Part shown: piece by piece, positions 43,448-52,097 of the stretch | How positions within the stretch are numbered: the first letter of the stretch is position 1 | How the letters are laid out: the number at the start of each line of letters is the position of its first letter | NCBI GenBank assembly: GCA_023382535.1 | Contig: JAHDWA010000055.1 | Span: 7,803-71,802 of the forward strand | Direction of reading: 5' to 3' | Length of the DNA: 64,000 nt | DNA from: Anaerolineae bacterium | GTDB lineage: Bacteria; Chloroflexota; Anaerolineae; 4572-78; J111 | The notes under the pieces: model-generated | What the model was told of the DNA's origin: nothing | Seen by the model: the letters and a program-made list of their open reading frames with translations, nothing else | Database searches by the model: none | Program-made: the position numbers and the translations under genes

Positions 43448-44554
43448 ATGAGTACAACCCTTTCTTTAACTACTGAACAAATCGGCCAGCGTGATGCCTT
43501 TGTCGAGCGTATGCTCAAATCAACCTCAGGCATGTTTGACATCTTCACCATCTACATCGGCCATAAACTGGGTTTCTACCAGGCGCTGGCCCAGGGTGAA
43601 GCGTTGACTTCCGTTGAGCTGGCCGCTCGCACCGCCAGCCACGAGCGTTATGCGCGGGAGTGGCTGGAACAACAAACGGTCGCCGGTATCCTGGAGGTAG
43701 AGAATCACACCGACGAAGCCACATCGCGCCGTTTCCGCCTCCCCGCTCCTCACGCCGAAGTGCTGGCCGAGCAGGACAGCCTGAACTACCTGGCGCCCCT
43801 GGCTCAACTGGCCGTGGGGGCAGTTCACCCCCTGGCGGCGGTGTTAGAGGCTTATCGCCGCGGCGGCGGCGTGCCTTTCAGCGCCTTCGGCCCAGACCTG
43901 CGTGAAGGACAGGCCGGCATGAACCGGGCGATGTTCCTGCAGCAGTTGGGCCAGGAATGGCTGCCCGCCATTCCCGATATTCACGCCCGGCTGCAAGCCG
44001 ACCCCCCCGCCCGGATCGCCGATTTTGGCTGCGGCGCCGGCTGGTCCAGCATTGGCCTTGCCCAGGCTTATCCCAAGATCAAGGTGGATGGTTTTGACCT
44101 GGATGCACCCTCCATCGAACTGGCCCAGGCCAATCTTCGTCAGACCAATTTGAACGGCCGGGTCAAATTCCATGTGCGGGATGCCGGCGACCCCACCCTC
44201 TCCGGGCACTACGACCTGGTGACCGCCTTTGAGTGCGTCCACGATATGTCTGATCCTGTCAGGGCGCTGCAAACGATGCGCCACCTGGTCAACCATACGG
44301 GCACGGTCATCATCGTGGATGAGCGGGTGGGCGATACTTTCACCCCAACCGGCAATGAGGTCGAGTGGATGATGTACGGCTGGAGCGTGCTGCACTGCCT
44401 GCCGGTCGGCATGGCCGACCATCCGGCTATCGGCACGGGGACCGTGATGCGGACGGAAACATTGCAGCGCTATGCGCGTGAGGCCGGTTTCCGCGATGTT
44501 GAAATCCTGCCGATTGAGAACTTCTTTTTCCGCTTCTACCGGTTGATTGCCTGA
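43448..44554 (+). CDS. SAM-dependent methyltransferase with N-terminal winged-helix-like domain
   Basis: A 368-residue class I methyltransferase. The N-terminal part (about 15-150) resembles the winged-helix dimerisation domain of multi-domain methyltransferases (FTIYIGHKLGFYQALA, SVELAARTASHERYAREWLEQQ). The Rossmann domain carries motif I RIADFGCGAGWSSIGLAQAYP near 190, an acidic motif II VDGFDLDAPSIE and YDLVTAFECVHDMSDP as motif IV. It starts 7 bases after a GGAGAT-type ribosome site, and a clear terminator follows at 44618. It shares architecture with the methyltransferase at 49591. The methyl acceptor is unknown. Confidence 0.87.
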   Translation: MSTTLSLTTEQIGQRDAFVERMLKSTSGMFDIFTIYIGHKLGFYQALAQGEALTSVELAARTASHERYAREWLEQQTVAGILEVENHTDEATSRRFRLPAPHAEVLAEQDSLNYLAPLAQLAVGAVHPLAAVLEAYRRGGGVPFSAFGPDLREGQAGMNRAMFLQQLGQEWLPAIPDIHARLQADPPARIADFGCGAGWSSIGLAQAYPKIKVDGFDLDAPSIELAQANLRQTNLNGRVKFHVRDAGDPTLSGHYDLVTAFECVHDMSDPVRALQTMRHLVNHTGTVIIVDERVGDTFTPTGNEVEWMMYGWSVLHCLPVGMADHPAIGTGTVMRTETLQRYAREAGFRDVEILPIENFFFRFYRLIA

Positions 44555-44617
44555 TTAACAACTGCCCTTACATCCGCATAATTCCCGGCCAAATCCGACA
44601 AAAGTCGAGGCATACCC

Positions 44618-44655
44618 ATCGCTCAGGTGATAAAACCCTGAGCGATTTCTTTTTG
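44618..44655 (+). terminator. intrinsic terminator after the first methyltransferase
   Basis: ATCGCTCAGG (44618-44627) and CCTGAGCGAT (44637-44646) form a 10-bp stem with a 9-base loop, followed by TTCTTTTT. It ends the transcript of the methyltransferase gene. Confidence 0.85.
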
Positions 44656-44724
44656 GCTCGTCAGGGATAAAAAATGCTGCCGTTAGCCAGCGTTTTTGTT
44701 TTTTGAGGGTTTGGAGGTAAACTT

Positions 44725-45756
44725 GTGGCTATAGGCGGCAGATGGCAGCAGTCTACCTTAGTAGAAGGGAAAAAGATGTCCTTTGACACGAGCAGCTCAT
44801 CGGGCAACCCGCTTAACCGGGACTTGCAGCAACAACTTCAGCAAGTTGACCATGAATTCGGTGCAGTCAATGCTGCCCTGGAAGCGACCCGGCAGCAGTT
44901 AGCTGCCGTCAAGAAGCAGTTAGCGCTCGAAATTGCTGCACGCCAACGCGCCGAAGAGGCCCTCCAGGAAAGTGAAGATCGTCGTCGCTTAATGGCCGAT
45001 CGTTTGCAGGGTGAATTGGTCCTGGCGCGAGAGATACAACAGAGTCTGCTCCCCCCACCGACCCCCCGTTGGCCCGACCTGGAGGTGGTCTGTTATACCC
45101 AACCCGCCTTTGAAGTGGGGGGGGACTTTTATGCCTATCACGCCTCCATCAAGGCCAGAGTCTTGTTGAATAAGTATGTCCTGGCTATAGGCGATGTGTC
45201 AGGTAAGGGAGTGTCGGCAGCACTGCTCATGGCCACCAGCCTGTCCCTATTTGACGCTTCCCTGTCGCTGAAATTACCCCCCACGGAACTGCTGGCCTAT
45301 TTGGATGAAGCCCTGCTGCCCTATACCAAGCCCCGGCGTCAGAACTGCGCGCTTTGTTATGTGGAGCTGGTGGGTGTGAACACCGTCCGCCCGATGTTGA
45401 AAGCGGTCAATGCGGGCTGTATTCCTCCCTATCTTAAGCATGCCGATGGGTCGGTCGAATGGGCGGGGATCGGTGGGTTTGCCCTGGGGCAGGGGCTGGG
45501 CGCGCAGGTGGGCTATCAGGAGATCAGGCATTTGCTGGCCAAGGGTGACATGGTCATCCTGACCACCGATGGTCTGGTCGAGGCGAGTAATACGATACCC
45601 GAAATGTTCGGCTTTGAGCGGTTGGAGCAAGCCATCCTCGCCGGACCGACCAGCAGCGCCCGAGCCATGCTGGATCATCTCAAAGCGGTATTAGCCAGCT
45701 ATGTCGGCCAGGCAGAGCCTCACGATGATATTACTATTGTGGTGGCGCAGGTCTAA
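44725..45756 (+). CDS. RsbU/SpoIIE-type PP2C serine phosphatase
   Basis: A 343-residue protein. A coiled coil (about 25-95, rich in Gln, Ala and Glu) leads to the PP2C/SpoIIE phosphatase domain from about residue 100: LAREIQQSLLPP, VGGDFYAYH (metal-binding Asp), AIGDVSGKGVSAALLMA (second metal Asp), and a C-terminal EPHDDITIVVAQV with the last metal ligand. The start is GTG 44725 with GGAGGT at ideal spacing; ATG 44776 is an alternative. Such phosphatases act on anti-anti-sigma factors in partner-switching cascades. No sensor domain and no anti-sigma partners are adjacent, so the pathway is unknown. Confidence 0.9.
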   Translation: MAIGGRWQQSTLVEGKKMSFDTSSSSGNPLNRDLQQQLQQVDHEFGAVNAALEATRQQLAAVKKQLALEIAARQRAEEALQESEDRRRLMADRLQGELVLAREIQQSLLPPPTPRWPDLEVVCYTQPAFEVGGDFYAYHASIKARVLLNKYVLAIGDVSGKGVSAALLMATSLSLFDASLSLKLPPTELLAYLDEALLPYTKPRRQNCALCYVELVGVNTVRPMLKAVNAGCIPPYLKHADGSVEWAGIGGFALGQGLGAQVGYQEIRHLLAKGDMVILTTDGLVEASNTIPEMFGFERLEQAILAGPTSSARAMLDHLKAVLASYVGQAEPHDDITIVVAQV

Positions 45757-45877
45757 CTGTCCCCCCTGGATAGTCTTCCGAACTAAAACACGAGAAAAAG
45801 GCCTGCTCCAGCCAAATTTCAACTGCCAGCCGGTTCCCGTAACCGTCGGATTGGCGAATTAAGCGAGGCCTAGACTA

Positions 45878-48800
45878 TCAAGCGGTCTCCGAAAGTATCT
45901 CCGCTACGACATCTGGCAGCGTTCGGTTTTCGGCGTAAGCTTGAACTGCTGCCAGGATGTCTGCCTTTTCTTTTTCAGCCTCAGTACGATACCTGTCCAG
46001 GAGTTGCTGCGCTTCAACCCGCGTGGTGCGATCGCTCGCAGGGTGCTGCCGGACGAAGGCCAACACCCTTAATCCGTATTCTGGCCGGTTGCTATTGAGC
46101 AAAAGTTCTCCCATTGCCTTCAGAATCGAAACCATGAGGGGTACAAACTGTATCTCTGCCGCCAGTTGCAGAGCCTGGCGAAGCTGTAGCTGCGCCCTCC
46201 GCACGTCGCCCTGCCGGCTGGCAACCGTACCCAGCCCCTGGTAGACTCGCGCCAGGCCACCTTTATCGAAAATGTTTTGATAAATATCTAAGCTTTTCTG
46301 GTAAAGCTGCTGTGCTCGCTCATAATGCTTTTGCTGCAGCGCAATCTTACCCAAATGATGGAGTGCCACAGCCATCCCTTCAGGGTCATTGAACTCTTGA
46401 CGCAGCCTGTAGCTTGCTTCAATATGGTGTTGGGCCACGGTCACATCGCCCAGTGCCAGCGCGCTTTCGCCCAGCAGATTGAGGCAGTAGGCCATAAACC
46501 AGCGGTCATCCCGCTGTTGGGCCAGGGTATAGGCTTGTTGGGCATACTGCCGGGCTGTCTGGTAGTGACCCTGGCCAAAGGCGGCACTGGCCAGGGCGTA
46601 ATAGGCTAGAGAAAGATTTGGTTTGTGGCGCTGGGTCTCACTTTCCCGAAGCGCCTGCTCCCCATACTGAAGCGCGAGGGCGTAATCACCCCGAATGGTG
46701 GCAATCAGGCTCAAGGGTAAGGCGGGGTCTGTGCCGTATCCAGGTACAGCCGGAATACCGAGTTGCCGGTATAGCTCGCGGCATTGTTGCAGCACCGCCT
46801 CTGCTTGATCCAACCGGCCCAGGCGGATGAGCATCCAGCCCCACCAGATAATCACATGCACCAGAGCCAACTTGATGGGGTCAGTCACCTCGACGACGGT
46901 TAACCGCTGGTAGGCCTCTTCCCAGGCCGTCGCCCCTTCCAGGTACCGGCTTTGAAACTGAAAAAATCCCTGGAGCGGCCCGGCCAACTTTTCAATTTCG
47001 GCGAGTTTGAGGGCTTTGAGCGCCCAGCGCCAGGCCGTCCAAATATTATCGTACTCGGCAGCGGTGGCGGCCACCGCCTGACGCTGTTGGCCGCCCAGCA
47101 TGGCTGCGGCGTGCTGCTGGAGGAAATCGGCAAAGTAGGTGCAGTGCGCCTCATAGATTTTGGCGACACTTTCGGGAGTATCAGCCAGCCGCTCGGCGGC
47201 ATACTGCCGCAGCAGTTCGTGGATGTGATACCGCCCGGTTGAGCTTACTTGCAGCAACGACTTTTCGACAAATGCCGCGAGTTCTATCAGCGAGGCTCCG
47301 GCGATAGCACGGGCAGCTTCGGGGCCAAATCCCCCTCGAAAAACTGATAAACGCTGAAATACCTCTCGTTCGTGTGCTGCCAGCAATTGCCATGACTGCT
47401 CCAGGACCACGCGCATACTACGGTGGCGCTCGGGCACATTCTGGTGCCGGCTGGTGAGAATATCAAGGCCGCGCTCGATTTCAGCCACAATGGCCTCGAC
47501 CGGCAGGACCTTGAGCCAGGCGGCGGCTAACTCGATGGCCAGGGGCATGCCCTCAACCAGGCGGCAAAGCCGGACTACGGCGGCTCGCTCTGCGGCCAAT
47601 GAAAACTTGACCCGGGCACGGGCGGCGCTTTGAACAAAAAGCTGCACGGCGTCATAACGCTCAAGCGAAGCAACATCGGCGCCAACTTCGGATTCATTGT
47701 CCGTCATAAATTGCCGGCCACCGGCCGGAAACGACATCCCCTCCACCGGATGAAACCAGGCTTCCTGCAAATTCAAGGCCTCGCGAGAGGTCGCCAGAAT
47801 TTTTACGTCTGGAGCGGCAGCCAAGATGTCGGCAATGAAATCGGTCATACGGGCGTCCCCTTGCTCAGCGAAATCCTTCTTTCCAGTAGAGATAAGGGGG
47901 GCAGACAATAAATGCTCCAAATCATCCAACACCAGCAGCATTTCTTTTTTTTGCAGGTAGTCCAGCAACTGCTGTTTGGGCGAAACGTTCCCGTAAAACG
48001 AAACGCCAACCGCTTCGGCAACGGCGAACAGCACGTCGGTGGTTGAACTGGCGGAAGCGAGCGGCACAAAATAAATACCATGTCCAAAGAAACCTTCATC
48101 CAGAGCCGAGGGGATGAGCCTTTGGGCTACCTGTAGGGCCAGCCGGGTTTTTCCGATCCCTCCCGGCCCAACGAGGGTTAATAAGCGACAATGCCTGTCC
48201 GTGAGCCGGCGGATGATCTCGGCCAGTTCGCCTTCCCGTCCGACGAAGGGGGTGAGTTGGGGCGGCAGGGTATGAAGGGGAGCTGGGGTGAAAGACTCTC
48301 TCCTGCTCCTCCGCTCCCCCGCTCCCCCGCTCAATTCTCCGGCGCGAATCTGCTCATACAGGGCTATCGTCTCCGGACCCGGTTCAACAGCGAGTTCATC
48401 CGCCAACATCTGGCGGCAGATCTCAAACTGGGCCAGGGCCGCGCTGCGCTGGCCATCACGAGCCAGGAGCAGCATTAAATAGCGGTGCGCTTCCTCCCGC
48501 CACGGCTCCAGGGCCAACAAGCGGCGCATGGTCTCGATGGCCTGGGGTAGATCATCCTGAGCAGCGAGGTGATCGGCCAGCAGATGCAAAGCTCGCAGCA
48601 CTCGCTCCCGCAGCCGAGCGCGTTCTACCAACACCCACTGCTCAAACTCGGGCGCATCGTGCAGATAGAACCCTTCCAGGAAATCACCGCGATAAAGGGC
48701 GATGGCTTGTTTCAACTCTTCAATGTCTTGGCCCTGTGACGCGGCCGCTACCCCGGCCTCAAAAACGGGCACATCTAACCAGTAGGGGCTGTTGGCGTCA

Positions 48801-49084
48801 AAGGCCACCGTCTCGCGGGCAATATCCAGGTGGCTGCCCAGCAACTGGCGCAGATTGGATAACGTCATGGTCAGGCTGCGGCGAGCGTGCTGCTCAGCCA
48901 CCTCGCCCCAAAACAACCCGGTCAGCACCGAGCGCGGCTGGGCGCGGCCCGAAACCGCCAGATAGTAAAGCAGTGCCCGGGCTTTGCCGGAGCGAAAGCC
49001 GGTCACCACTTGCCCGTCCAGCCAAACTTCCGGGCTGCCGAGCAGTTTCAGGTTCAGTTTTCCGCTGCTTTTTTTCCGGCTCAT
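45878..49084 (-). CDS. SARP/AfsR-type regulator 3: wHTH-BTAD, NB-ARC ATPase and TPRs
   Basis: A regulator of about 1068 residues paralogous to SARP 1 and 2: winged helix (LNLKLLGSPEVWLDGQVV ... KARALLYYLAV ... RRSLTMTLSNLRQLLG), BTAD to about 240, then LPPQLTPFVGREGELAEI, Walker A GPGGIGKTRLAL and Walker B MLLVLDDLEHLL. TPRs follow, with NLLGESALALGDVTVAQHHIE and similar units to the end. I place the start at ATG 49084 (MSRKKSSGKLNLKLLG); a GTG at 49147 is possible, but its codons would overlap the 22-bp repeat pair. It converges on the PP2C gene and is divergent from small protein B. Confidence 0.91.
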   Translation of the reverse strand: MSRKKSSGKLNLKLLGSPEVWLDGQVVTGFRSGKARALLYYLAVSGRAQPRSVLTGLFWGEVAEQHARRSLTMTLSNLRQLLGSHLDIARETVAFDANSPYWLDVPVFEAGVAAASQGQDIEELKQAIALYRGDFLEGFYLHDAPEFEQWVLVERARLRERVLRALHLLADHLAAQDDLPQAIETMRRLLALEPWREEAHRYLMLLLARDGQRSAALAQFEICRQMLADELAVEPGPETIALYEQIRAGELSGGAGERRSRRESFTPAPLHTLPPQLTPFVGREGELAEIIRRLTDRHCRLLTLVGPGGIGKTRLALQVAQRLIPSALDEGFFGHGIYFVPLASASSTTDVLFAVAEAVGVSFYGNVSPKQQLLDYLQKKEMLLVLDDLEHLLSAPLISTGKKDFAEQGDARMTDFIADILAAAPDVKILATSREALNLQEAWFHPVEGMSFPAGGRQFMTDNESEVGADVASLERYDAVQLFVQSAARARVKFSLAAERAAVVRLCRLVEGMPLAIELAAAWLKVLPVEAIVAEIERGLDILTSRHQNVPERHRSMRVVLEQSWQLLAAHEREVFQRLSVFRGGFGPEAARAIAGASLIELAAFVEKSLLQVSSTGRYHIHELLRQYAAERLADTPESVAKIYEAHCTYFADFLQQHAAAMLGGQQRQAVAATAAEYDNIWTAWRWALKALKLAEIEKLAGPLQGFFQFQSRYLEGATAWEEAYQRLTVVEVTDPIKLALVHVIIWWGWMLIRLGRLDQAEAVLQQCRELYRQLGIPAVPGYGTDPALPLSLIATIRGDYALALQYGEQALRESETQRHKPNLSLAYYALASAAFGQGHYQTARQYAQQAYTLAQQRDDRWFMAYCLNLLGESALALGDVTVAQHHIEASYRLRQEFNDPEGMAVALHHLGKIALQQKHYERAQQLYQKSLDIYQNIFDKGGLARVYQGLGTVASRQGDVRRAQLQLRQALQLAAEIQFVPLMVSILKAMGELLLNSNRPEYGLRVLAFVRQHPASDRTTRVEAQQLLDRYRTEAEKEKADILAAVQAYAENRTLPDVVAEILSETA

Positions 49085-49103
49085 GATCAAAAAAGTCAAT
49101 ATC

Positions 49104-49142
49104 GTTGCAGTTTCGTTGCATGGTAGTGGCAGTTTCGCTGCA
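49104..49142 (+). promoter_or_regulatory. SARP-type operator: 17-bp direct repeat with 22-bp period
   Basis: GTTGCAGTTTCGTTGCA (49104-49120) and GTGGCAGTTTCGCTGCA (49126-49142) match at 15 of 17 positions with an exact 22-bp offset. The downstream copy ends 9 bases before a TATACT -10 box at 49152-49157 on the plus strand, close to the geometry of SARP-activated promoters where repeats replace the -35 element. The predicted target is small protein B and the genes after it. Confidence 0.65.
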
Positions 49143-49151
49143 ACCACCCGC

Positions 49152-49157
49152 TATACT
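49152..49157 (+). promoter_or_regulatory. -10 box of the small-protein B promoter
   Basis: TATACT lies 9 bases after the second operator repeat, with no consensus -35, as expected for an activator-dependent promoter. Transcription would start near 49164, leaving a leader of about 56 bases. Confidence 0.5.
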
Positions 49158-49219
49158 GAGACCAATCAATTATAACGTAAGTCGTTAGCCCTGTGAAATT
49201 AGCGTGAGAGTCGAATACC

Positions 49220-49489
49220 ATGCCCGATGCCATCTCATCTTACCGGATGTATCTCTTGACCGTCTGGAAAGACCCGCAAGGTCCGGCCCCGGATGGCATC
49301 TCAGCGTTGCCCCAAGAGTTACCAACCAATACGGGCTGGCGCTTTTTTCTGGAGGATCCTCGCACGGGCCAGCGGCGCGGCTTTTCAAATGCCGTTGATC
49401 TGGTGGCGGTCCTGATAACAGAATTTGGTTACGGGACGCCGGCTTCAGATGAGCCGCCTCCAGTCACCGGTGAAACGGAGCCGCTGTAG
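49220..49489 (+). CDS. small protein of an unnamed SARP-associated family (copy B)
   Basis: An 89-residue protein homologous to the product at 38625: SSYRMYLLTVW against SPYRIYLLTLW, then WRFFLEDPRTGQRRGF against WRCSLKDPQTGQQRAF, and LVAVLITEF against LVAALVEEM. The middle is longer by about eight residues, and the C-terminus is an acidic, Pro-rich tail. No known fold, signal peptide or membrane segment. It is the first gene after the 22-bp-spaced repeat pair and its -10 box, ahead of a methyltransferase. With copy A it defines a family tied to SARP regulators. Function unknown; a co-regulator or ligand-sensing partner is one possibility. Confidence 0.72.
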   Translation: MPDAISSYRMYLLTVWKDPQGPAPDGISALPQELPTNTGWRFFLEDPRTGQRRGFSNAVDLVAVLITEFGYGTPASDEPPPVTGETEPL

Positions 49490-49590
49490 AGATATTTTCA
49501 AGGAGTCGCTTATGAAAAAACCGTTTCAGCATAGCTATGAAACCAAACAAAAGTAACGATTACATTTAAATATGATAAGGAGATATTTCA

Positions 49591-50649
49591 ATGACTATCA
49601 ACGAACAAAAACTGCAAAAACTGTTGGAAACAGCCGTGACCGACTTTGGCGCAACGTGGCACACAGCGCTGGTCAACATCGGTGACAAATTGGGTCTCTA
49701 TAAGGCGCTTGCTGCGAACGGCCCTCTCACCTCGGCCGGGTTGGCTGAGCGTACAAATACGAAAGAGCGGTACGTACGGGAGTGGCTGCGGGCCCAGGCA
49801 GCCGGCGGCTACGTGACTTACGATCCCAAGACCGAGCGCTACAGCCTGACCCAGGAGCAAGCCCTCGTCCTGACCGAGGAAACCAGTCCGTTCTTCCTGG
49901 TCGGCGCCTTTCAGGGGGCGTATGCCGGGCTTAAAGTCACCGAACAGATCCAGGAGGCTTTTCGTACGGGCGAGGGACTCGGCTGGCATGAACACGACCA
50001 CGAGTTGTTCATCGCCACGGAACGCTTGTTCAAGCCGGGCTATGCCACAAACCTGGTTGACGCCTGGATTCCGGCCCTCGCTGGCGTTAAAGAGAAACTG
50101 GAAGCAGGGGCGCGCGTGGCCGACGTGGGCTGCGGCTATGGGGCCTCGACCATCATTATGGCTCAGGCTTTTCCCAACTCGCAGTTCGTTGGCTTCGATT
50201 ATCACGAACATTCTATAGAAACAGCCCGGCAGCGGGCCGAGGAAGCCGGAGTCTCTGACCGGGTACGGTTTGAGACAGCCCCGGCTAAAGGGTTCAACGG
50301 ACACGGCTATGACCTGATAGCGACCTTTGACTCCTTGCACGACATGGGCGATCCGATTGGAGCAGCCGCCCACGTGCGGGCGGCGCTCAAAGCCGACGGC
50401 ACCTGGCTGATTGTTGAGCCATACGCCGCCGATCGCGTGGAAGAGAATTTCAACCCGGTGGGGCGAGCGTTCTACGCTATCTCGACCATGGTCTGCACGC
50501 CAGCCTCTCTGGCTCAGGACGGCGGCTACGCAATGGGCACCCAGGCGGGCGAGGCGCGCATCCGCGAAGTGGTGACCGGAGGGGGCTTCACCCACTTTCG
50601 CCGCGCTGCGGAGACGCCCTTTAATCTCATCTTCGAGGCCAGGCCATAA
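49591..50649 (+). CDS. SAM-dependent methyltransferase with N-terminal winged-helix-like domain
   Basis: A 352-residue class I methyltransferase. The N-terminal region (HTALVNIGDKLGLYKALAAN, SAGLAERTNTKERYVREWLRAQ) is the winged-helix/dimerisation part. The SAM-binding fold has motif I VADVGCGYGASTIIMAQAFP near residue 182, FVGFDYHEHSIETARQRA and YDLIATFDSLHDMGDPIGAA. The C-terminus GGGFTHFRRAAETPFNLIFEAR fits the family. AAGGAG stands at good distance. It lies 100 bases after small protein B and should share its SARP-controlled transcript. It is only distantly similar to the 43448 enzyme. Substrate unknown; an O- or C-methyl transfer to a small molecule is likely. Confidence 0.87.
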   Translation: MTINEQKLQKLLETAVTDFGATWHTALVNIGDKLGLYKALAANGPLTSAGLAERTNTKERYVREWLRAQAAGGYVTYDPKTERYSLTQEQALVLTEETSPFFLVGAFQGAYAGLKVTEQIQEAFRTGEGLGWHEHDHELFIATERLFKPGYATNLVDAWIPALAGVKEKLEAGARVADVGCGYGASTIIMAQAFPNSQFVGFDYHEHSIETARQRAEEAGVSDRVRFETAPAKGFNGHGYDLIATFDSLHDMGDPIGAAAHVRAALKADGTWLIVEPYAADRVEENFNPVGRAFYAISTMVCTPASLAQDGGYAMGTQAGEARIREVVTGGGFTHFRRAAETPFNLIFEARP

Positions 50650-50697
50650 TTTGTTATGAAACTCACAAATTTAAGCACACATCTATTGGAGAGAAAA

Positions 50698-51978
50698 ATG
50701 AAAAAGAAGTACGTTACCAATTATAAGTTGTGGCTGAAACTGGTTATCGTTTCAGCTTTAGGATTAGCGATATTCGGACTGGCCGGTTACAGCCAGGTGA
50801 GCGCCGACGGCCCTCAGCACAGCTCTGGATTGATGCTGGTGGATTATCGCCATCTCGACGGCGGCCAAGACGGGGTGGCGCTCATTGACCTGGACCCAGA
50901 GTCCAAGCTGTTCGGTAAAATCATCCAGCGGCGGCCGATTGGCCAGGGTGTCTTACCCCACCACCTCTATTTCAACCGCGATCAGAGCAAATTGTATAAT
51001 ACCGCTTTAGGCGGCTCATATCTGTACGAAATTGCCCTGAACAAAGACGCGAACGGGAGGCCACATATCGGGCAGATTACGCCGATTGACACCCATGGCA
51101 ACATTACCGGCGAAGATATTTACTTTACTCAGGATGGAAGTCGTTTTTACATGACCTTCATGAACGGCCAGGGTGGCGAAAAGGATGGAGCTATCGGCGT
51201 TTTTGATGTCCAAACCAATGAACTGTTGGAAACCATCGTTGCCCCCGTACCGGATGATCCCACTTCAGGGCAACCTTTCCTCATGCATCCCCATGGGATT
51301 TCGGCCAATGAAGAACTGGGCCTGCTTATGGTCACTTCAACGGTTCATCCCGACCTGGTCAGCGAAGTGGGCAATACGGTTACCCTCATTGATATGAAAA
51401 CCAACCAGCTTCTGAAAACTTACCTGGTGGCCGACTCGCCGGAAGATTTGCCGGAACCGGTCGAAGTCTTGCTGTTGCGGGATGATCTGCCGCCCTACGC
51501 CCTGGTAACGACCGTCCTTGGCGGAGACATCTGGGTTGCCTCATACAATAGTGAGACCGGTTTGTTTAACGAGTTCGAGAAGAAAGTGGAAGGCGAGGAG
51601 CATGGCTTAGGCGTGGCCCTTGAATTCTACATCCACGAGGATAAGCAGGGCGAAAAGGAACTATATGTCAGCTTTGGCGTGCCCGGTGTGGTCAATGTCT
51701 ACGGGCTGGACCAATTGCCGGAGTTACCGCTGAAACGCACCTTACCGGCCGGCCCGGGCGCCCACCACATGGCTTTCTTTGAAACTGAGTCTGAACGTGA
51801 AGTTGTAGTCGTTCAGAACAACCTGCTCAACGGGGAGGGGTTGAACGCCGGTACATTGACAGTGGCTGATATTCATACCGGCGAACTGCTCAAAACGCTC
51901 GACCTGCCCACCGAATATGGTCTACTGCCCGAGTCAATTGAGTTGGCCTTCGGACATGGGCACGATTATCACCATTAA
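50698..51978 (+). CDS. exported YncE-like beta-propeller protein
   Basis: A 426-residue protein with a signal peptide or N-terminal anchor (WLKLVIVSALGLAIFGLAGYSQVSA) and a body of seven-bladed-propeller type repeats (HHLYFNRDQSKLYNTAL, DIYFTQDGSRFYMTFMN, IGVFDVQTNELLETI, VTLIDMKTNQLLKTYLV, HHMAFFETES). ATG 50698 is chosen for GGAGAG six bases ahead; a start at 50656 would give a non-typical signal. The His-rich end (GHGHDYHH) could bind metal. It follows the methyltransferase by 48 bases, probably in the same transcript. Function unknown; propellers of this group bind ligands or proteins in the periplasm or at the cell surface. Confidence 0.8.
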   Translation: MKKKYVTNYKLWLKLVIVSALGLAIFGLAGYSQVSADGPQHSSGLMLVDYRHLDGGQDGVALIDLDPESKLFGKIIQRRPIGQGVLPHHLYFNRDQSKLYNTALGGSYLYEIALNKDANGRPHIGQITPIDTHGNITGEDIYFTQDGSRFYMTFMNGQGGEKDGAIGVFDVQTNELLETIVAPVPDDPTSGQPFLMHPHGISANEELGLLMVTSTVHPDLVSEVGNTVTLIDMKTNQLLKTYLVADSPEDLPEPVEVLLLRDDLPPYALVTTVLGGDIWVASYNSETGLFNEFEKKVEGEEHGLGVALEFYIHEDKQGEKELYVSFGVPGVVNVYGLDQLPELPLKRTLPAGPGAHHMAFFETESEREVVVVQNNLLNGEGLNAGTLTVADIHTGELLKTLDLPTEYGLLPESIELAFGHGHDYHH

Positions 51979-52043
51979 TACATAGAAACAGCAGGCATGC
52001 AAAAGTAATGAGCATTAAAGAATAGCGGAAGTAAGGAAAAACG

Positions 52044-52083
52044 AGGTGGCAGGCACTTTTAAACAGAGAAGTGCCTGTCACCT
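52044..52083. repeat. palindromic intergenic repeat, GTGACAGGCACTT family
   Basis: AGGTGGCAGGCACTT (52044-52058) and AAGTGCCTGTCACCT (52069-52083) differ at one base, with a 10-base loop, the shortest of the four copies. It stands only 14 bases from the broken 5' end of an alcohol-dehydrogenase remnant, suggesting a breakpoint here. Confidence 0.82.
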
Positions 52084-52097
52084 TAATCCCGACATAG

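Noticed and set aside
45770..45874. GATAGTC ... GACTATC inverted repeat between the PP2C gene and SARP 3 as a terminator
   Set aside because: The arms are only 7-8 bases with a loop of about 90 bases and there is no T-run.
35136..52083. A complete secondary-metabolite gene cluster controlled by the SARP genes
   Set aside because: Hydrolases, methyltransferases and a propeller are present, but no synthase, synthetase, terpene cyclase or precursor peptide can be seen, so a biosynthetic cluster cannot be supported.
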